Part shown: positions 1-8,219 of the stretch, piece after piece
Layout: each line of letters begins with the position of its first letter
Position numbering within the stretch: the first letter of the stretch is position 1
NCBI GenBank assembly: GCA_025463265.1
Contig: JAOBWH010000109.1
Span: 1 to 64,000 of the forward strand
DNA: 64,000 nt
Reading direction: 5' to 3'
DNA from: Ilumatobacteraceae bacterium
Lineage (GTDB): Bacteria > Actinomycetota > Acidimicrobiia > Acidimicrobiales > Iamiaceae
The notes under the pieces: model-generated
Database searches by the model: none
Told to the model about the DNA's origin: nothing
Seen by the model: only the letters and a program-made list of their open reading frames with translations
Position numbers and translations under genes: made by a program

Positions 1-976
1 CGCCGGTGGCAGCACCGGCGACGGCTCCGGCGGGGCCGGCGGGAACGTCGTCGGCGGAGCGGGTGGGGGCGGCTTCGTCGGCGGTGGCGCAGGCGCCAAG
101 GCGAGCCTCGGCTGCAAGGGTGCCGGCGGTGGTGGGGGCGGCTCCTCGTGGATCCGCTCCACAGGGTCGGCCACCTCGTTCGCCCAGGCCACCTCGGCCG
201 GCGTGACCCTCACCTTCACCATCCAGACGCCCGCCACCACCACGACGACGTCGACGACGACATCCACGACCGCACCGACCACGACCACGACCACCACGGC
301 GCCGTGCTCGGCCGACAAGGTCCCGTTCGCCACGGTGCAGGCCCTGGTCACCCAGCAGTACCAGGACTTCACGGGTGCGGCGCCCACCACGGCGCAGAAC
401 AACCAGTGGGTCCCCGCCATCACGAACTGCACGGCCACCGCCGAGGCCCTCATCGTGAGCCTCGCCCCCGCGGACCAGACCCTCGATGACGCCCGGCTGG
501 TGCGCCTCTACCTGGCCTACTTCAAGCGGCCGCCGGACCCCGACGGCTTCGCCTACTGGCAGCGCCAGCTCGACAACGGCAAGGGCCTCATCAACGCGGC
601 GAAGAAGTTCGCCGAGAGCAGCGAGTTCACGACCAAGTACGGCTCGGTGTCCAACGCCTCCTTCATCGAGCTCGTCTACCAGAACGTCCTCGGCCGGCCG
701 TCGGACCCCACTGGCAAGTCCTTCTGGCTCACCCGCCTCGACAACAAGACCAAGAACCGCGGCGACGTCATGATCAACTTCTCGGAGTCCTCCGAGAACG
801 TGAACAAGAAGGTCAAGCAGGTCCAGGTCTTCCGGATCTCCCGCTCGATGATGCAGAAGTTCCCCAACAAGGCGACCTTCGACGCCCTGATGCAGCCGCT
901 CCTCGAGAACGGCAAGACCGTCGGCGACGCGGCCAAGGCCATCCGCCTCAGCCCCGCGTACGACGCACGCGTCTGA
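1..976 (+). CDS. Secreted glycine-rich protein with C-terminal DUF4214 domain (5' partial)
   Basis: The reading frame is already open at base 2, so the start lies outside the window. The visible N-terminal part is a Gly/Ala-rich stretch, then a low-complexity threonine linker (about bases 230-300), then roughly 220 residues of DUF4214-type sequence with the hallmarks RLYLAYFKRPPDPDGFAYW, SEFTTKYGS and VYQNVLGRPSDPTG. DUF4214 occurs in secreted and surface proteins; its function is not established. The same C-terminal module ends the proteins at 23.8-28.7 kb and 38.5-40.2 kb. I infer a cell-surface or extracellular protein; the signal peptide would lie upstream of the window. The TGA stop sits inside a 13-bp tandem duplication. 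Confidence 0.85.
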   Translation, partial: AGGSTGDGSGGAGGNVVGGAGGGGFVGGGAGAKASLGCKGAGGGGGGSSWIRSTGSATSFAQATSAGVTLTFTIQTPATTTTTSTTTSTTAPTTTTTTTAPCSADKVPFATVQALVTQQYQDFTGAAPTTAQNNQWVPAITNCTATAEALIVSLAPADQTLDDARLVRLYLAYFKRPPDPDGFAYWQRQLDNGKGLINAAKKFAESSEFTTKYGSVSNASFIELVYQNVLGRPSDPTGKSFWLTRLDNKTKNRGDVMINFSESSENVNKKVKQVQVFRISRSMMQKFPNKATFDALMQPLLENGKTVGDAAKAIRLSPAYDARV

Positions 977-993
977 CCCGCGCGTCTGACCCG
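968..993. repeat. 13-bp perfect tandem duplication over a stop codon
   Basis: The 13-mer CGCGTCTGACCCG occurs twice head to tail (968-980 and 981-993). The first copy contains the TGA stop of the upstream DUF4214 gene. It looks like a recent slippage or duplication event with no effect on the protein. Confidence 0.8.
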
Positions 994-1037
994 CGCCCGC
1001 TGCCCCCGAAGCCGCACGGCGGCTCGTCCACCTGTGT

Positions 1038-1055
1038 CTTGACCCGCGGGTCAAG
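1038..1055. promoter_or_regulatory. Perfect 18-bp palindrome upstream of the MFS gene (candidate operator)
   Basis: CTTGACCCGCGGGTCAAG is a perfect dyad with 9-bp arms and no spacer. It lies just upstream of a TANNNT -10-like hexamer (TACGCT, 1057-1062) and 16 nt before the ATG of the exporter gene. A symmetric site in the promoter of a drug-type exporter is typical of TetR or MarR family repressor binding, but no such regulator gene is adjacent, so the binder is unknown. Confidence 0.55.
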
Positions 1056-1070
1056 TTACGCTCGGTGACG

Positions 1071-2417
1071 ATGTCCGCCACCCCCGATGCCACCCCCGGT
1101 GCCGAGCCCGACGCCGACGCGGGCGGCGTCGAGGAGCTCGAGGACGCCTATCTGGAAGGTGACCGGACGTTCGAGCCGGGCACCGCCCGCGCCGCGTTCT
1201 CCCACCGCACGTTCCGGATCGTCTACCTCGGTGCCTTCGCGTCGAACATCGGCACCTGGATGCAGAACGTCGTCTTGGGCGCCCTCGCCTGGCAGATGAC
1301 GAAGTCGGGGCTCTACCTGGGCCTCGTCACCGCCGCCCAGCTCGGCCCGCTGCTCCTCTTCTCGGTGGTCGGCGGGATGATCGCCGACAGCTACGACCGG
1401 AAGCGGTCGCTGCTCGCCCTGTGCCTGCAGCAGGCCGCGTTCTCCCTGGTCCTGGCGCTCGTCACCGTCCCGTCCCACCCCTCCGAAGCGCTGCTCCTCG
1501 TGGTGGTGCTCATCATCGGCATCGGCAACGCCCTCTACGCACCGATCTTCAGCGCCGTCGTCCCGATCCTCGTGCCCCGGCGCGACCTGCCCGGCGCCAT
1601 CTCGCTCAACTCGGTGCAGATGAACGCCTCGCGCGTCATCGGGCCCATCATCGGGGCCCCGATCTACGCCGCATTCGGCCCGTCGTGGGTCTTCGTGCTC
1701 AACGCCGCCAGCTTCGGCTTCGTCCTGCTGGCGCTCAACCGGGTCACCCTCCCCGCCCCCAAGCCCACGGGAGCCCAGGGCCTGCACCGCCTTCTCGAGG
1801 GCTTCCAGGCGGCTCGGGACAACCGGGTCATCGGGCAGTGCCTCATCGTCATCGCCGTGTTCTCGTTCTGGTGCCTGCCCTGGATCCCGCAGATGGCGGC
1901 CATCGCCGACCACAACCTCGACATCGACTCCAAGAGCGCGGCGTTCGGGATCCTCTACGGCTGCTTCGGCTTCGGCGCCGTGCTCGGAGCGCTGTCGATC
2001 GGGACCATCTTCACGTCGGCGTCCAAGGAGCGGCTCACCAGGATCGGCCTGGTCGGCTTCGCCGGGATGATCCTGGTGTTCGGCACGATGCACGCCGCGG
2101 CGCCGGCCTTCGTGGCGATCATCGTCCTCGGTGCGGTGTACTTCGCGGTCATCACGTCGCTGTCCACCGTGCTGCAGCAGTCGCTCGACGACTCGGTCCG
2201 CGGCAAGGTGATGGCGCTGTGGATCATGGGCTTCGGCGGGATGGTCCCCTTCGGCGGGATCGTCGGCGGGATCATGATCGAGCAGTTCGGCATCACGCCG
2301 ATGATCGTCGTGTGCTCGATCGTGTCGCTCGGCCTGGCCTGGTGGGCCGATCTGCTCCCCACGCGGCCTCCGGGTGTGCTGGCGCGGGAGCCGGCCGGGG
2401 CCCGGCCCCTTCCGTAG
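1071..2417 (+). CDS. MFS transporter, MFS_3 / EntS-like exporter
   Basis: This is a roughly 448-residue, 12-helix major facilitator of the enterobactin-exporter/MFS_3 type. The first helix region reads YLGAFASNIGTWMQNVVLG, and the loop between helices 2 and 3 has the family's DSYDRKR basic motif. It sits in the inner membrane and probably exports a small molecule by proton antiport; the substrate cannot be read from the sequence. I prefer ATG 1071 because a TACGCT hexamer lies 8 nt upstream; GTG 1065 is the alternative. The gene converges on murF with only 3 bp between the stop codons. The palindrome at 1038-1055 suggests repressor control. Confidence 0.88.
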   Translation: MSATPDATPGAEPDADAGGVEELEDAYLEGDRTFEPGTARAAFSHRTFRIVYLGAFASNIGTWMQNVVLGALAWQMTKSGLYLGLVTAAQLGPLLLFSVVGGMIADSYDRKRSLLALCLQQAAFSLVLALVTVPSHPSEALLLVVVLIIGIGNALYAPIFSAVVPILVPRRDLPGAISLNSVQMNASRVIGPIIGAPIYAAFGPSWVFVLNAASFGFVLLALNRVTLPAPKPTGAQGLHRLLEGFQAARDNRVIGQCLIVIAVFSFWCLPWIPQMAAIADHNLDIDSKSAAFGILYGCFGFGAVLGALSIGTIFTSASKERLTRIGLVGFAGMILVFGTMHAAAPAFVAIIVLGAVYFAVITSLSTVLQQSLDDSVRGKVMALWIMGFGGMVPFGGIVGGIMIEQFGITPMIVVCSIVSLGLAWWADLLPTRPPGVLAREPAGARPLP

Positions 2418-2420
2418 CCC

Positions 2421-3737
2421 TCAGGCGAGCAGGGCGGTGGCGACCCGGTCGAGGCCGGCGGAGCGGCTGGCCTTGACCAGGACCACATCGCCGTCGCCGA
2501 GGCCCAGTTCACGCAGACGGGCCACCGCCGCGTCGACGTCGGCCGCTGCGTCGTCGCCCTCGACCCGGTACCAGGGCTGGTCGACGGTGATCAGGTGGAT
2601 GCCCAGCTCCCGGGCGAGCACGGCGATGGCGTGGTGCTCAGCCGCCTCGTCGGGGCCCAGCTCCGCCATGGTCCCGAGCACGGCGAAGCGCCGCTGGGCC
2701 GGCAGCTCGTCGATGGAGCGCAGCGCCGCCGCCATGGAGGTCGGGTTGGCGTTGTAGCTGTCGTTCAGCACCCGCTCGCCTCCAGCCGCGGTGACGAGGT
2801 CCATCCGCAGGGCCGAGAGGCGGGCCCCGCCGAGGCCGACGACCACCTGGTCGAGGGGCACGCCGAGCGCCAGGCCTGCGGCGGCCGCACCGAGGGCGTT
2901 CACCACCTGGTGGCGGCCGGCGATGGCGAGGTGCACGTCGGCGTCGCCCCAGGGGGTGCGCAGGGAGAAGGTGGGGTGCAGGTGCTCGTCGAGCGACACG
3001 CCGGTGGCCCGCACCTCCCCCGCCTCCTGCCCGAAGGTGAGGACGGTGGCGTCGGTGCGCTCGGCCATGGCGGCCACCCGGACGTCGTCGGCGTTGAGCA
3101 CGGCGGTCCCGCTGGCCGGCAGGGAGGCGACGAGCTCGCCCTTGCCCCGGGCGACCTCCTCGATGCTCCCGAACTCCGACAGGTGGACGCCCGCCACCAC
3201 GGTGACCACGCCGACGGTCGGCCGGCCGATCTCGCACAGGCTGGCGATGTGGCCCACGCCGCGGGCGCCCATCTCGAGGACCGTGCACTCGGTGCCGTCC
3301 GGCGCGTTGGCCAACGTGAGCGGCACGCCCAGCTCGTTGTTGAACGAGCCGGTGCTGGCCGTGGTGGCGAACGTGGTGGCGGCCACCGAGGCCAGCAGGT
3401 CCTTGAGGGAGGTCTTGCCGACGCTGCCGGTGATGCCCACCACCCGGTCGCCCAACCGGGCCCGAGCCGCGAGGCCGATGGCCCGCAGTCCGGCCGCGGT
3501 GTCGGCGACCTTCACGGCGGTGCCGGCCTCGATGGGCCCCGACGTCAGGTACGCCGACGCCCCCGCGCCCAGCGCGGTGCCGATGAAGTCGTGCCCGTCC
3601 CGCTCCGCCACCAGGGGGACGAACAGCTGGCCGAGCTGGACGAGCCGCGAGTCGATGGCGACCCCGTCGACCTCGGTCTCCCGCCCGAACACCTCGCCAC
3701 CGGTGGCCTCGGCGAGCGCTGACGTCGTGAACCGCAT
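2421..3737 (-). CDS. murF: UDP-N-acetylmuramoyl-tripeptide--D-alanyl-D-alanine ligase
   Basis: A 438-residue Mur ligase that adds D-Ala-D-Ala to UDP-MurNAc-tripeptide in the cytoplasm, the last soluble step of the peptidoglycan precursor. The N-terminal substrate domain (IDSRLVQLGQLFVPL) is followed by the ATP loop GITGSVGKTSLKD, the central domain with TVLEMGARGVGHI, and the C-terminal domain with LNDSYNANPTSM. Length is normal for MurF. It is divergent from ddl, whose product makes its substrate, across 41 bp. A TACGGT hexamer (minus strand, 3745-3750) lies 7 nt before the ATG, which suggests a leaderless transcript. The other mur genes are not in this window. Confidence 0.95.
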   Translation of the reverse strand: MRFTTSALAEATGGEVFGRETEVDGVAIDSRLVQLGQLFVPLVAERDGHDFIGTALGAGASAYLTSGPIEAGTAVKVADTAAGLRAIGLAARARLGDRVVGITGSVGKTSLKDLLASVAATTFATTASTGSFNNELGVPLTLANAPDGTECTVLEMGARGVGHIASLCEIGRPTVGVVTVVAGVHLSEFGSIEEVARGKGELVASLPASGTAVLNADDVRVAAMAERTDATVLTFGQEAGEVRATGVSLDEHLHPTFSLRTPWGDADVHLAIAGRHQVVNALGAAAAGLALGVPLDQVVVGLGGARLSALRMDLVTAAGGERVLNDSYNANPTSMAAALRSIDELPAQRRFAVLGTMAELGPDEAAEHHAIAVLARELGIHLITVDQPWYRVEGDDAAADVDAAVARLRELGLGDGDVVLVKASRSAGLDRVATALLA

Positions 3738-3778
3738 GCGCCGGACCGTACCCGAGCCGGCCGATAGGTTCGGGCGCC
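3738..3778. promoter_or_regulatory. Divergent murF/ddl promoter region
   Basis: The 41-bp gap between two divergent start codons has a -10-like hexamer for each direction: TACGGT on the minus strand (3745-3750, 7 nt before the murF ATG) and TAGGTT on the plus strand (3765-3770, 8 nt before the ddl ATG). Neither side shows a Shine-Dalgarno sequence, consistent with leaderless mRNAs on both sides. Confidence 0.5.
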
Positions 3779-4864
3779 ATGAGCGAAGCGCCCAAGCCCG
3801 TCCGCATCGTCCTGCTGTACGGCGGGCAGTCGGCCGAGCACGAGGTGTCTCGGATCTCGGCGGCCAGCGTGCTCAAGGCCATCGACACCAGCCGCTACGA
3901 CGTGGTCCCCGTCGCCATCACGCCGGACGGGCGCTGGCTGCGCTCCGACGCCACCCTCGAGCTGATGGCCGACGCCACCCGGCCGCTGCCGGAGTCGCTC
4001 GACGCCAGCGGCACCGACCTGGCGCCCCTCGCCAGCATCGCCCCGGCCCACCCGGACCAGCAGGTGGTGGTCCTGCCCATCCTGCACGGCCCCCGGGGCG
4101 AGGACGGCACGGTGCAGGGCCTGCTCGAGCTGGCCGACGTGGCCTACGTGGGCGCCGGCGTGCTCGGCTCCGCCCTCAACATGGACAAGGCCACGGCCAA
4201 GGTGGTCGCCCGGGCGGCGGGCATCCCGGTGTGCCGGTGGATCTCGGCCCGGGACTCGGAGCTCGACGATGCGTTCGTGGCCCGGGTGGGCTCCGAGCTG
4301 GGCTGGCCGGTGTTCGTGAAGCCCTCGAACATGGGCTCATCGGTCGGGGTGACCAAGGCGGACGACCCCGCCGGCCTGCGTGCCGCGCTCGCGGAAGCCG
4401 TGAAGTACGACGAGTGGGTGGTGGTCGAGGAGGCCGTGGTGGGCGCCCGCGAGCTCGAGGTCGGCGTCATGGGCAACGAGGAGCCCCGCGCCTCGGTGGT
4501 GGGCGAGATCATCCCCACCCACGAGTTCTACGACTACGAGGACAAGTACGTCGACGGCACGTCGCAGATGGTGATCCCCGCGGACGTCCCCGGCGAGGTC
4601 GCCGCAGAGATGCGGGCCCTGGCCGTGCGGGTGTACCGGGCCCTGCGCTGCGACGGGCTGTCCCGGGTCGACTTCTTCTACGAGGCCGACGGACGGGGCC
4701 TGCTGTTCAACGAGATCAACACCATGCCCGGCTTCACGAAGTACTCGATGTTCCCGTCGCTGTGGGACGCGAGCGGACTCCCCTACGCCGAGCTGATCGA
4801 TGAGCTGGTGCGCCTCGCCCTGGCCCGCCACCAGCACCGGGCCTCGCACCGCCGCCTCCGCTGA
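3779..4864 (+). CDS. ddl: D-alanine--D-alanine ligase
   Basis: A 361-residue ATP-grasp enzyme that joins two D-alanines for the peptidoglycan stem peptide. Typical Ddl motifs are visible in order: LLYGGQSAEHEVSRISA at the N-terminus, GPRGEDGTVQGLLEL, KPSNMGSSVGVTKA in the ATP-grasp domain, and FNEINTMPGFTKYSMFP at the magnesium and substrate site near the C-terminus. Length matches the family. It pairs functionally with the divergent murF. Its stop codon is 3 bp from the stop of the convergent small gene downstream. Confidence 0.96.
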   Translation: MSEAPKPVRIVLLYGGQSAEHEVSRISAASVLKAIDTSRYDVVPVAITPDGRWLRSDATLELMADATRPLPESLDASGTDLAPLASIAPAHPDQQVVVLPILHGPRGEDGTVQGLLELADVAYVGAGVLGSALNMDKATAKVVARAAGIPVCRWISARDSELDDAFVARVGSELGWPVFVKPSNMGSSVGVTKADDPAGLRAALAEAVKYDEWVVVEEAVVGARELEVGVMGNEEPRASVVGEIIPTHEFYDYEDKYVDGTSQMVIPADVPGEVAAEMRALAVRVYRALRCDGLSRVDFFYEADGRGLLFNEINTMPGFTKYSMFPSLWDASGLPYAELIDELVRLALARHQHRASHRRLR

Positions 4865-4867
4865 GGC

Positions 4868-5206
4868 TCAGCGGGCGACGCGCTCGCCGAGGAAGGTCCA
4901 GCGGTCGTCGGCGACGCCGAACGCCCGGGCGCAGCGACCGAACGTGGACAGCTCCTCGATGCTGATCTCGACGTGGCGGTCCCGCACCGAGCGGGCGAGG
5001 TCCTCGAGCGCGGTCGCCTCGGCTCCACCGCTCGAGACGGTGATGGCGGCGCGCACGTCGTCGTCGAACGACGAGCCCTCCGTCGCCTCGCGCCCCAGGA
5101 GCGACGTGGCGAGCGTGAAGAACACCTGGCGGTCCTCCCCGGTCACCGCACGCGGCCGGCCCGACCGGTCGAAGAGCCGTTCGATGCGCAGGCGGATCCG
5201 GGACAC
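4868..5206 (-). CDS. Hypothetical protein, 112 aa
   Basis: A small soluble protein that I do not recognise. It starts with GTG at 5206, has a basic beginning (MSRIRLRIERLF), and no signal peptide or membrane segment. It lies 9 bp downstream of the TetR gene on the same strand and is probably co-transcribed with it, so it may be linked to the lipid-type operon on the other side of the regulator. It converges on ddl. The coding frame is supported by the tight packing and the lack of a better frame, not by homology. Confidence 0.6.
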   Translation of the reverse strand: MSRIRLRIERLFDRSGRPRAVTGEDRQVFFTLATSLLGREATEGSSFDDDVRAAITVSSGGAEATALEDLARSVRDRHVEISIEELSTFGRCARAFGVADDRWTFLGERVAR

Positions 5207-5215
5207 GTCGAGAGC

Positions 5216-5830
5216 CTAGGGAGCCTGCAGCGAGGTGGTGAGCGATGCGATGAGCGCGCCACGCCGGTCCCGGAGCCAGGCCAGGTCGGCCGGGAGGCCC
5301 AGGTCGGCGCGCACCTCGGCCTCGGTGGCGATGCCGACCACCCGGGCCCCGGCGGCGAGGAGCACCCGGCGGATGCGGACATCGTCGACCCGTCCGGAAG
5401 GGGACAGGACCGATGAGGCGGTGGCGACGAGCGGGTCAGCCGCCCGAGCGAGGTGGGTGGAGGCCGGCGGGCCGAGGCGGGCCACCTCCCGGACCACGGC
5501 GAGCAGCTCCGGGCGGATCGATCCCAGCCGGAACGTGGCGTCGACCACCGCGGTGATCTGGCCGACGAGGTCGGTCCCGCCGGAGACCGCGGCGAGCGAC
5601 AGGACCCGGCCCAGCTCGTCGACCGCGTGGTCGACGACACCGAAGAGCAGCTGCTCCTTGGACGGGAACCAGTACAGGAGCGTCTGCTTGCGGACGCCGA
5701 CCTCGGCGGCCACGGAGTCCAGCGACGTCGCCTCGACCCCCCGCTCGGCGAAGGCCGCGAGGGCGGCGGCGAGGATCCGCTCCCTCGTGCTGGGCGCCAT
5801 CGCGGCTGCTGCCTCGCTCACGGCCGTCAT
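5216..5830 (-). CDS. TetR/AcrR family transcriptional regulator
   Basis: A 204-residue one-component repressor. Residues about 12-60 form the helix-turn-helix region: TRERILAAALAAFAERG, then SLDSVAAEVGVRKQTLLYWF, the classic TetR recognition helix followed by PSKEQLL. The C-terminal ligand domain is not assignable. I start it at ATG 5830; a second ATG at 5800 (MAPSTRERI) is possible. The gene is divergent from the acyl-CoA reductase operon across 37 bp that contain an inverted repeat, so it probably represses both itself and that operon. The ligand may be an acyl-CoA or lipid, by analogy with other regulators beside such genes; that is inference. Confidence 0.92.
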   Translation of the reverse strand: MTAVSEAAAAMAPSTRERILAAALAAFAERGVEATSLDSVAAEVGVRKQTLLYWFPSKEQLLFGVVDHAVDELGRVLSLAAVSGGTDLVGQITAVVDATFRLGSIRPELLAVVREVARLGPPASTHLARAADPLVATASSVLSPSGRVDDVRIRRVLLAAGARVVGIATEAEVRADLGLPADLAWLRDRRGALIASLTTSLQAP

Positions 5831-5843
5831 GGTCGCACAGTTC

Positions 5844-5859
5844 TCTACCAAGTGGTAGA
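5844..5859. promoter_or_regulatory. Inverted repeat TCTACCA-AG-TGGTAGA, likely TetR operator
   Basis: Two perfect 7-bp arms flank a 2-bp spacer in the 37-bp gap between the TetR gene and the reductase operon. The right arm overlaps a TANNNT-like hexamer (TAGACA, 5856-5861) placed 6 nt before the operon's GTG start, so bound repressor would cover the promoter. On the minus strand the left arm gives TAGAGA, near the tetR start. Position and symmetry are as expected for an autoregulated TetR switch. Confidence 0.7.
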
Positions 5860-5867
5860 CAGAACCG

Positions 5868-8219
5868 GTGATCGCCGACGACCTGGCCGGGAAGCGCATC
5901 GCCGTCACCGGCTCCACCGGATTCCTCGGGACGGCGCTGGTCGAGCGCCTCCTGCGCTCGGTGCCCGACTGCGAGCTGGTCCTGTTGATCCGCGCCGGGC
6001 GCATGCGCAACGTGGAGCAGCGCGCCCAGCGGGAGATCTTCAAGAACAACTGCTTCGACCGGCTCCGCGACGAGCTCGGGGGCAAGGCCCCGTTCGACGA
6101 ACTGGTCGACCGCCGCGTCCAGATCGTCGAAGGCGACGTCGGCACCGACGGCCTCGGCCTCACCGAGACCGGCCGGGAGCTGCTCGCCTCGTGCGACGTC
6201 GTGATCCACTCGGCCGCCACCGTCAGCTTCGACTCGCCGCTCGACCTCGCCGTCGAGGTGAACCTCCTCGGACCCACCCGCATCGCCCTCACGTTCCAAG
6301 ACCTCGGGGTCGCGCCCCACCTCGTCACCGTGTCCACCTGCTACGTCGCCGGTCACCGCCGCGGGGACGCACCAGAGATCCGGGTCGACGAGAGCCCGTT
6401 CTGGATCAGCGACATCAACTGGAGGCGGGAGGTGGAGGGCGCTCGCCGCGTGCGAGCCGACGCCGAGGCCGCCAGCCGCAAGCCCGACCAGCTGGCCACG
6501 TTCATGGTCGCGGCCCGCAAGGAGCTCGGCGGAGCCGGCACCCCCCTGCTGGCCACCAAGTCCGAGCAGCTCCGCCAGGAGTGGGTGAAGGCCCAGCTGG
6601 TCGACGCCGGCCGGGCCCGGGCCACCAGCCTCGGCTGGCCCGACGCCTACGCCTACACCAAGGCCCTGGGCGAGAAGGCCCTTGCGGAGAACCGCGGCGA
6701 CGTCCCCGTCAGCGTCGTCCGTCCCGCCATCATCGAGTCGGCGTGGGCCGAGCCCGTGCCGGGCTGGATCCGTGGCTTCCGCATGGCCGAGCCGGTGATC
6801 ATCAGCTACGCCCGCGGCCTGCTCACGGAGTTCCCGGGGGTGCCCGAGGGGACCGTCGACGTGATCCCGGTGGACCTGGTGGTGGGCGCCATCATCGGCG
6901 TCGCCGCCCGCGGCCCGTCCAACGAGGACGGCTCGCCCGACATCACCCAGGTCGCCTCCGGCTCCGCCAACCCGCTCAAGTACGAGCGTCTGGTGGAGCT
7001 GGTGCAGGGCTGGTTCAGCGAGCACCCGCTGTACGACGCCTCCGGCCAGCCCATCGCCGTGCCGGACTGGGGCTACACCACCCGCAACCGGGTCCAGGGC
7101 CAGCTGGAGCGGGCCAAGGGGCTGCTGGAGCGGACCGAGTCGGTCATCGGCGCCCTCCCCCTCCGCGGCAAGCAGGCGGCCTGGTCGGCCAAGATCGAGG
7201 AGCAGCGCGACACGGTGAGCCGAGCGCTGACCTACGTCGAGCTCTACGGCGCCTACACCGCCTGCGAGGCGATCTACGGCGTCGACCGGCTCCTGGAGCT
7301 GCAGGACTCGCTGGCGCCCAGCGACCAGGTGGACTTCTCGATGGATCCGCGCATCGTGGACTGGACGCACTACGTGCACCAGATCCACCTCCCGTCGGTG
7401 GTCGAGCACGCCCGGGTCCGCACGGACGGCAAGCGGGGCCGGGGCGAGTCGCGCGAGACCCGCCTGCGCCGCCAGGTCCTCGCACCGGAGCGCCAGCTGG
7501 CCGCGTTCGACCTCGAGAACACGCTCATCGCCTCGAACGTGGTCACGTCCTACGCCTGGCTCGCCTCCCGCCGCCTCGATCGCGACGACAAGCTCCGGCT
7601 CACCGCCAAGCTGATCGGCGAGGCCCCCGGCCTGCTCAGGATGGACCGGGCCGACCGCAGCGACTTCCTGCGCTCGTTCTACCGCCGCTACGAGGGCGCC
7701 TCGGTGCAGCAGATCCAGGAGGACTCGGCCGAGATGCTCTCGCAGCTGATCTTGACCAAGAGCTTCCCCGCCGCCATCCGCCGGGTGCGCGAGCACCGGG
7801 CCCTCGGCCACCGCACGGTGCTCATCACCGGCGCCCTCGACTTCGTGGTGGCGCCGCTGAAGCCGTTGTTCGACGACATCGTGTCGGCCTCGCTGGCGGT
7901 GGGCGACGACGGGCGCTACCTCGGCCAGATGGTCGACGTGCCCCCCACCGGCGAGAGCCGGGCATCGGCGCTGTTCGCCTACGCCGCCCGCCACGACATC
8001 GACCTGGCGGAGTCCGTGGCCTACGCCGACTCGTCGAACGACCTCCCCATGCTCGAGGTCGTCGGCTTCCCCGTCGCGGTCAACCCGGAGACCCGCCTCG
8101 CCAGCCTCGCCCGCAAGCGCGGATGGCTGGTCGAGCAGTGGTCGAAGGCACCCGGCTTCAAGCCGAGCCCCATCCCGCTGGCGCCCACCCGCACCGTCGC
8201 CAAGGCGGCGCCGCGGTGA
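5868..8219 (+). CDS. Fatty acyl-CoA reductase-like SDR fused to HAD-IB phosphatase
   Basis: A 783-residue two-domain protein. Residues 1 to about 500 are an extended SDR of the male-sterility/fatty acyl-CoA reductase type: NAD(P) loop GSTGFLG at 15-21 and catalytic Y261-x3-K265. Residues about 540-760 are a HAD subfamily IB phosphatase: motif I FDLENTLI (nucleophile D548), motif II region VLITGALDF, motif IV YADSSNDLPM (about 719-728). Motif I has Glu at 550 where most HAD phosphatases have Asp, which may alter catalysis. The first domain should reduce an activated acyl group; the second should dephosphorylate a phospho-substrate. GTG start at 5868 without Shine-Dalgarno; its end overlaps the next gene as GTGA. 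Confidence 0.88.
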   Translation: MIADDLAGKRIAVTGSTGFLGTALVERLLRSVPDCELVLLIRAGRMRNVEQRAQREIFKNNCFDRLRDELGGKAPFDELVDRRVQIVEGDVGTDGLGLTETGRELLASCDVVIHSAATVSFDSPLDLAVEVNLLGPTRIALTFQDLGVAPHLVTVSTCYVAGHRRGDAPEIRVDESPFWISDINWRREVEGARRVRADAEAASRKPDQLATFMVAARKELGGAGTPLLATKSEQLRQEWVKAQLVDAGRARATSLGWPDAYAYTKALGEKALAENRGDVPVSVVRPAIIESAWAEPVPGWIRGFRMAEPVIISYARGLLTEFPGVPEGTVDVIPVDLVVGAIIGVAARGPSNEDGSPDITQVASGSANPLKYERLVELVQGWFSEHPLYDASGQPIAVPDWGYTTRNRVQGQLERAKGLLERTESVIGALPLRGKQAAWSAKIEEQRDTVSRALTYVELYGAYTACEAIYGVDRLLELQDSLAPSDQVDFSMDPRIVDWTHYVHQIHLPSVVEHARVRTDGKRGRGESRETRLRRQVLAPERQLAAFDLENTLIASNVVTSYAWLASRRLDRDDKLRLTAKLIGEAPGLLRMDRADRSDFLRSFYRRYEGASVQQIQEDSAEMLSQLILTKSFPAAIRRVREHRALGHRTVLITGALDFVVAPLKPLFDDIVSASLAVGDDGRYLGQMVDVPPTGESRASALFAYAARHDIDLAESVAYADSSNDLPMLEVVGFPVAVNPETRLASLARKRGWLVEQWSKAPGFKPSPIPLAPTRTVAKAAPR

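Noticed and set aside
1039-1062. TTGACC and TACGCT as a classical -35/-10 pair for the MFS gene
   Set aside because: The spacing is only 12 bp, so TTGACC is better explained as one arm of the palindrome.
5453-8215. Long in-frame upstream extension of the alcohol dehydrogenase gene
   Set aside because: The extension covers the acyl reductase gene in another frame and encodes no recognisable domain; the GTG at 8216 gives the normal MDR start.
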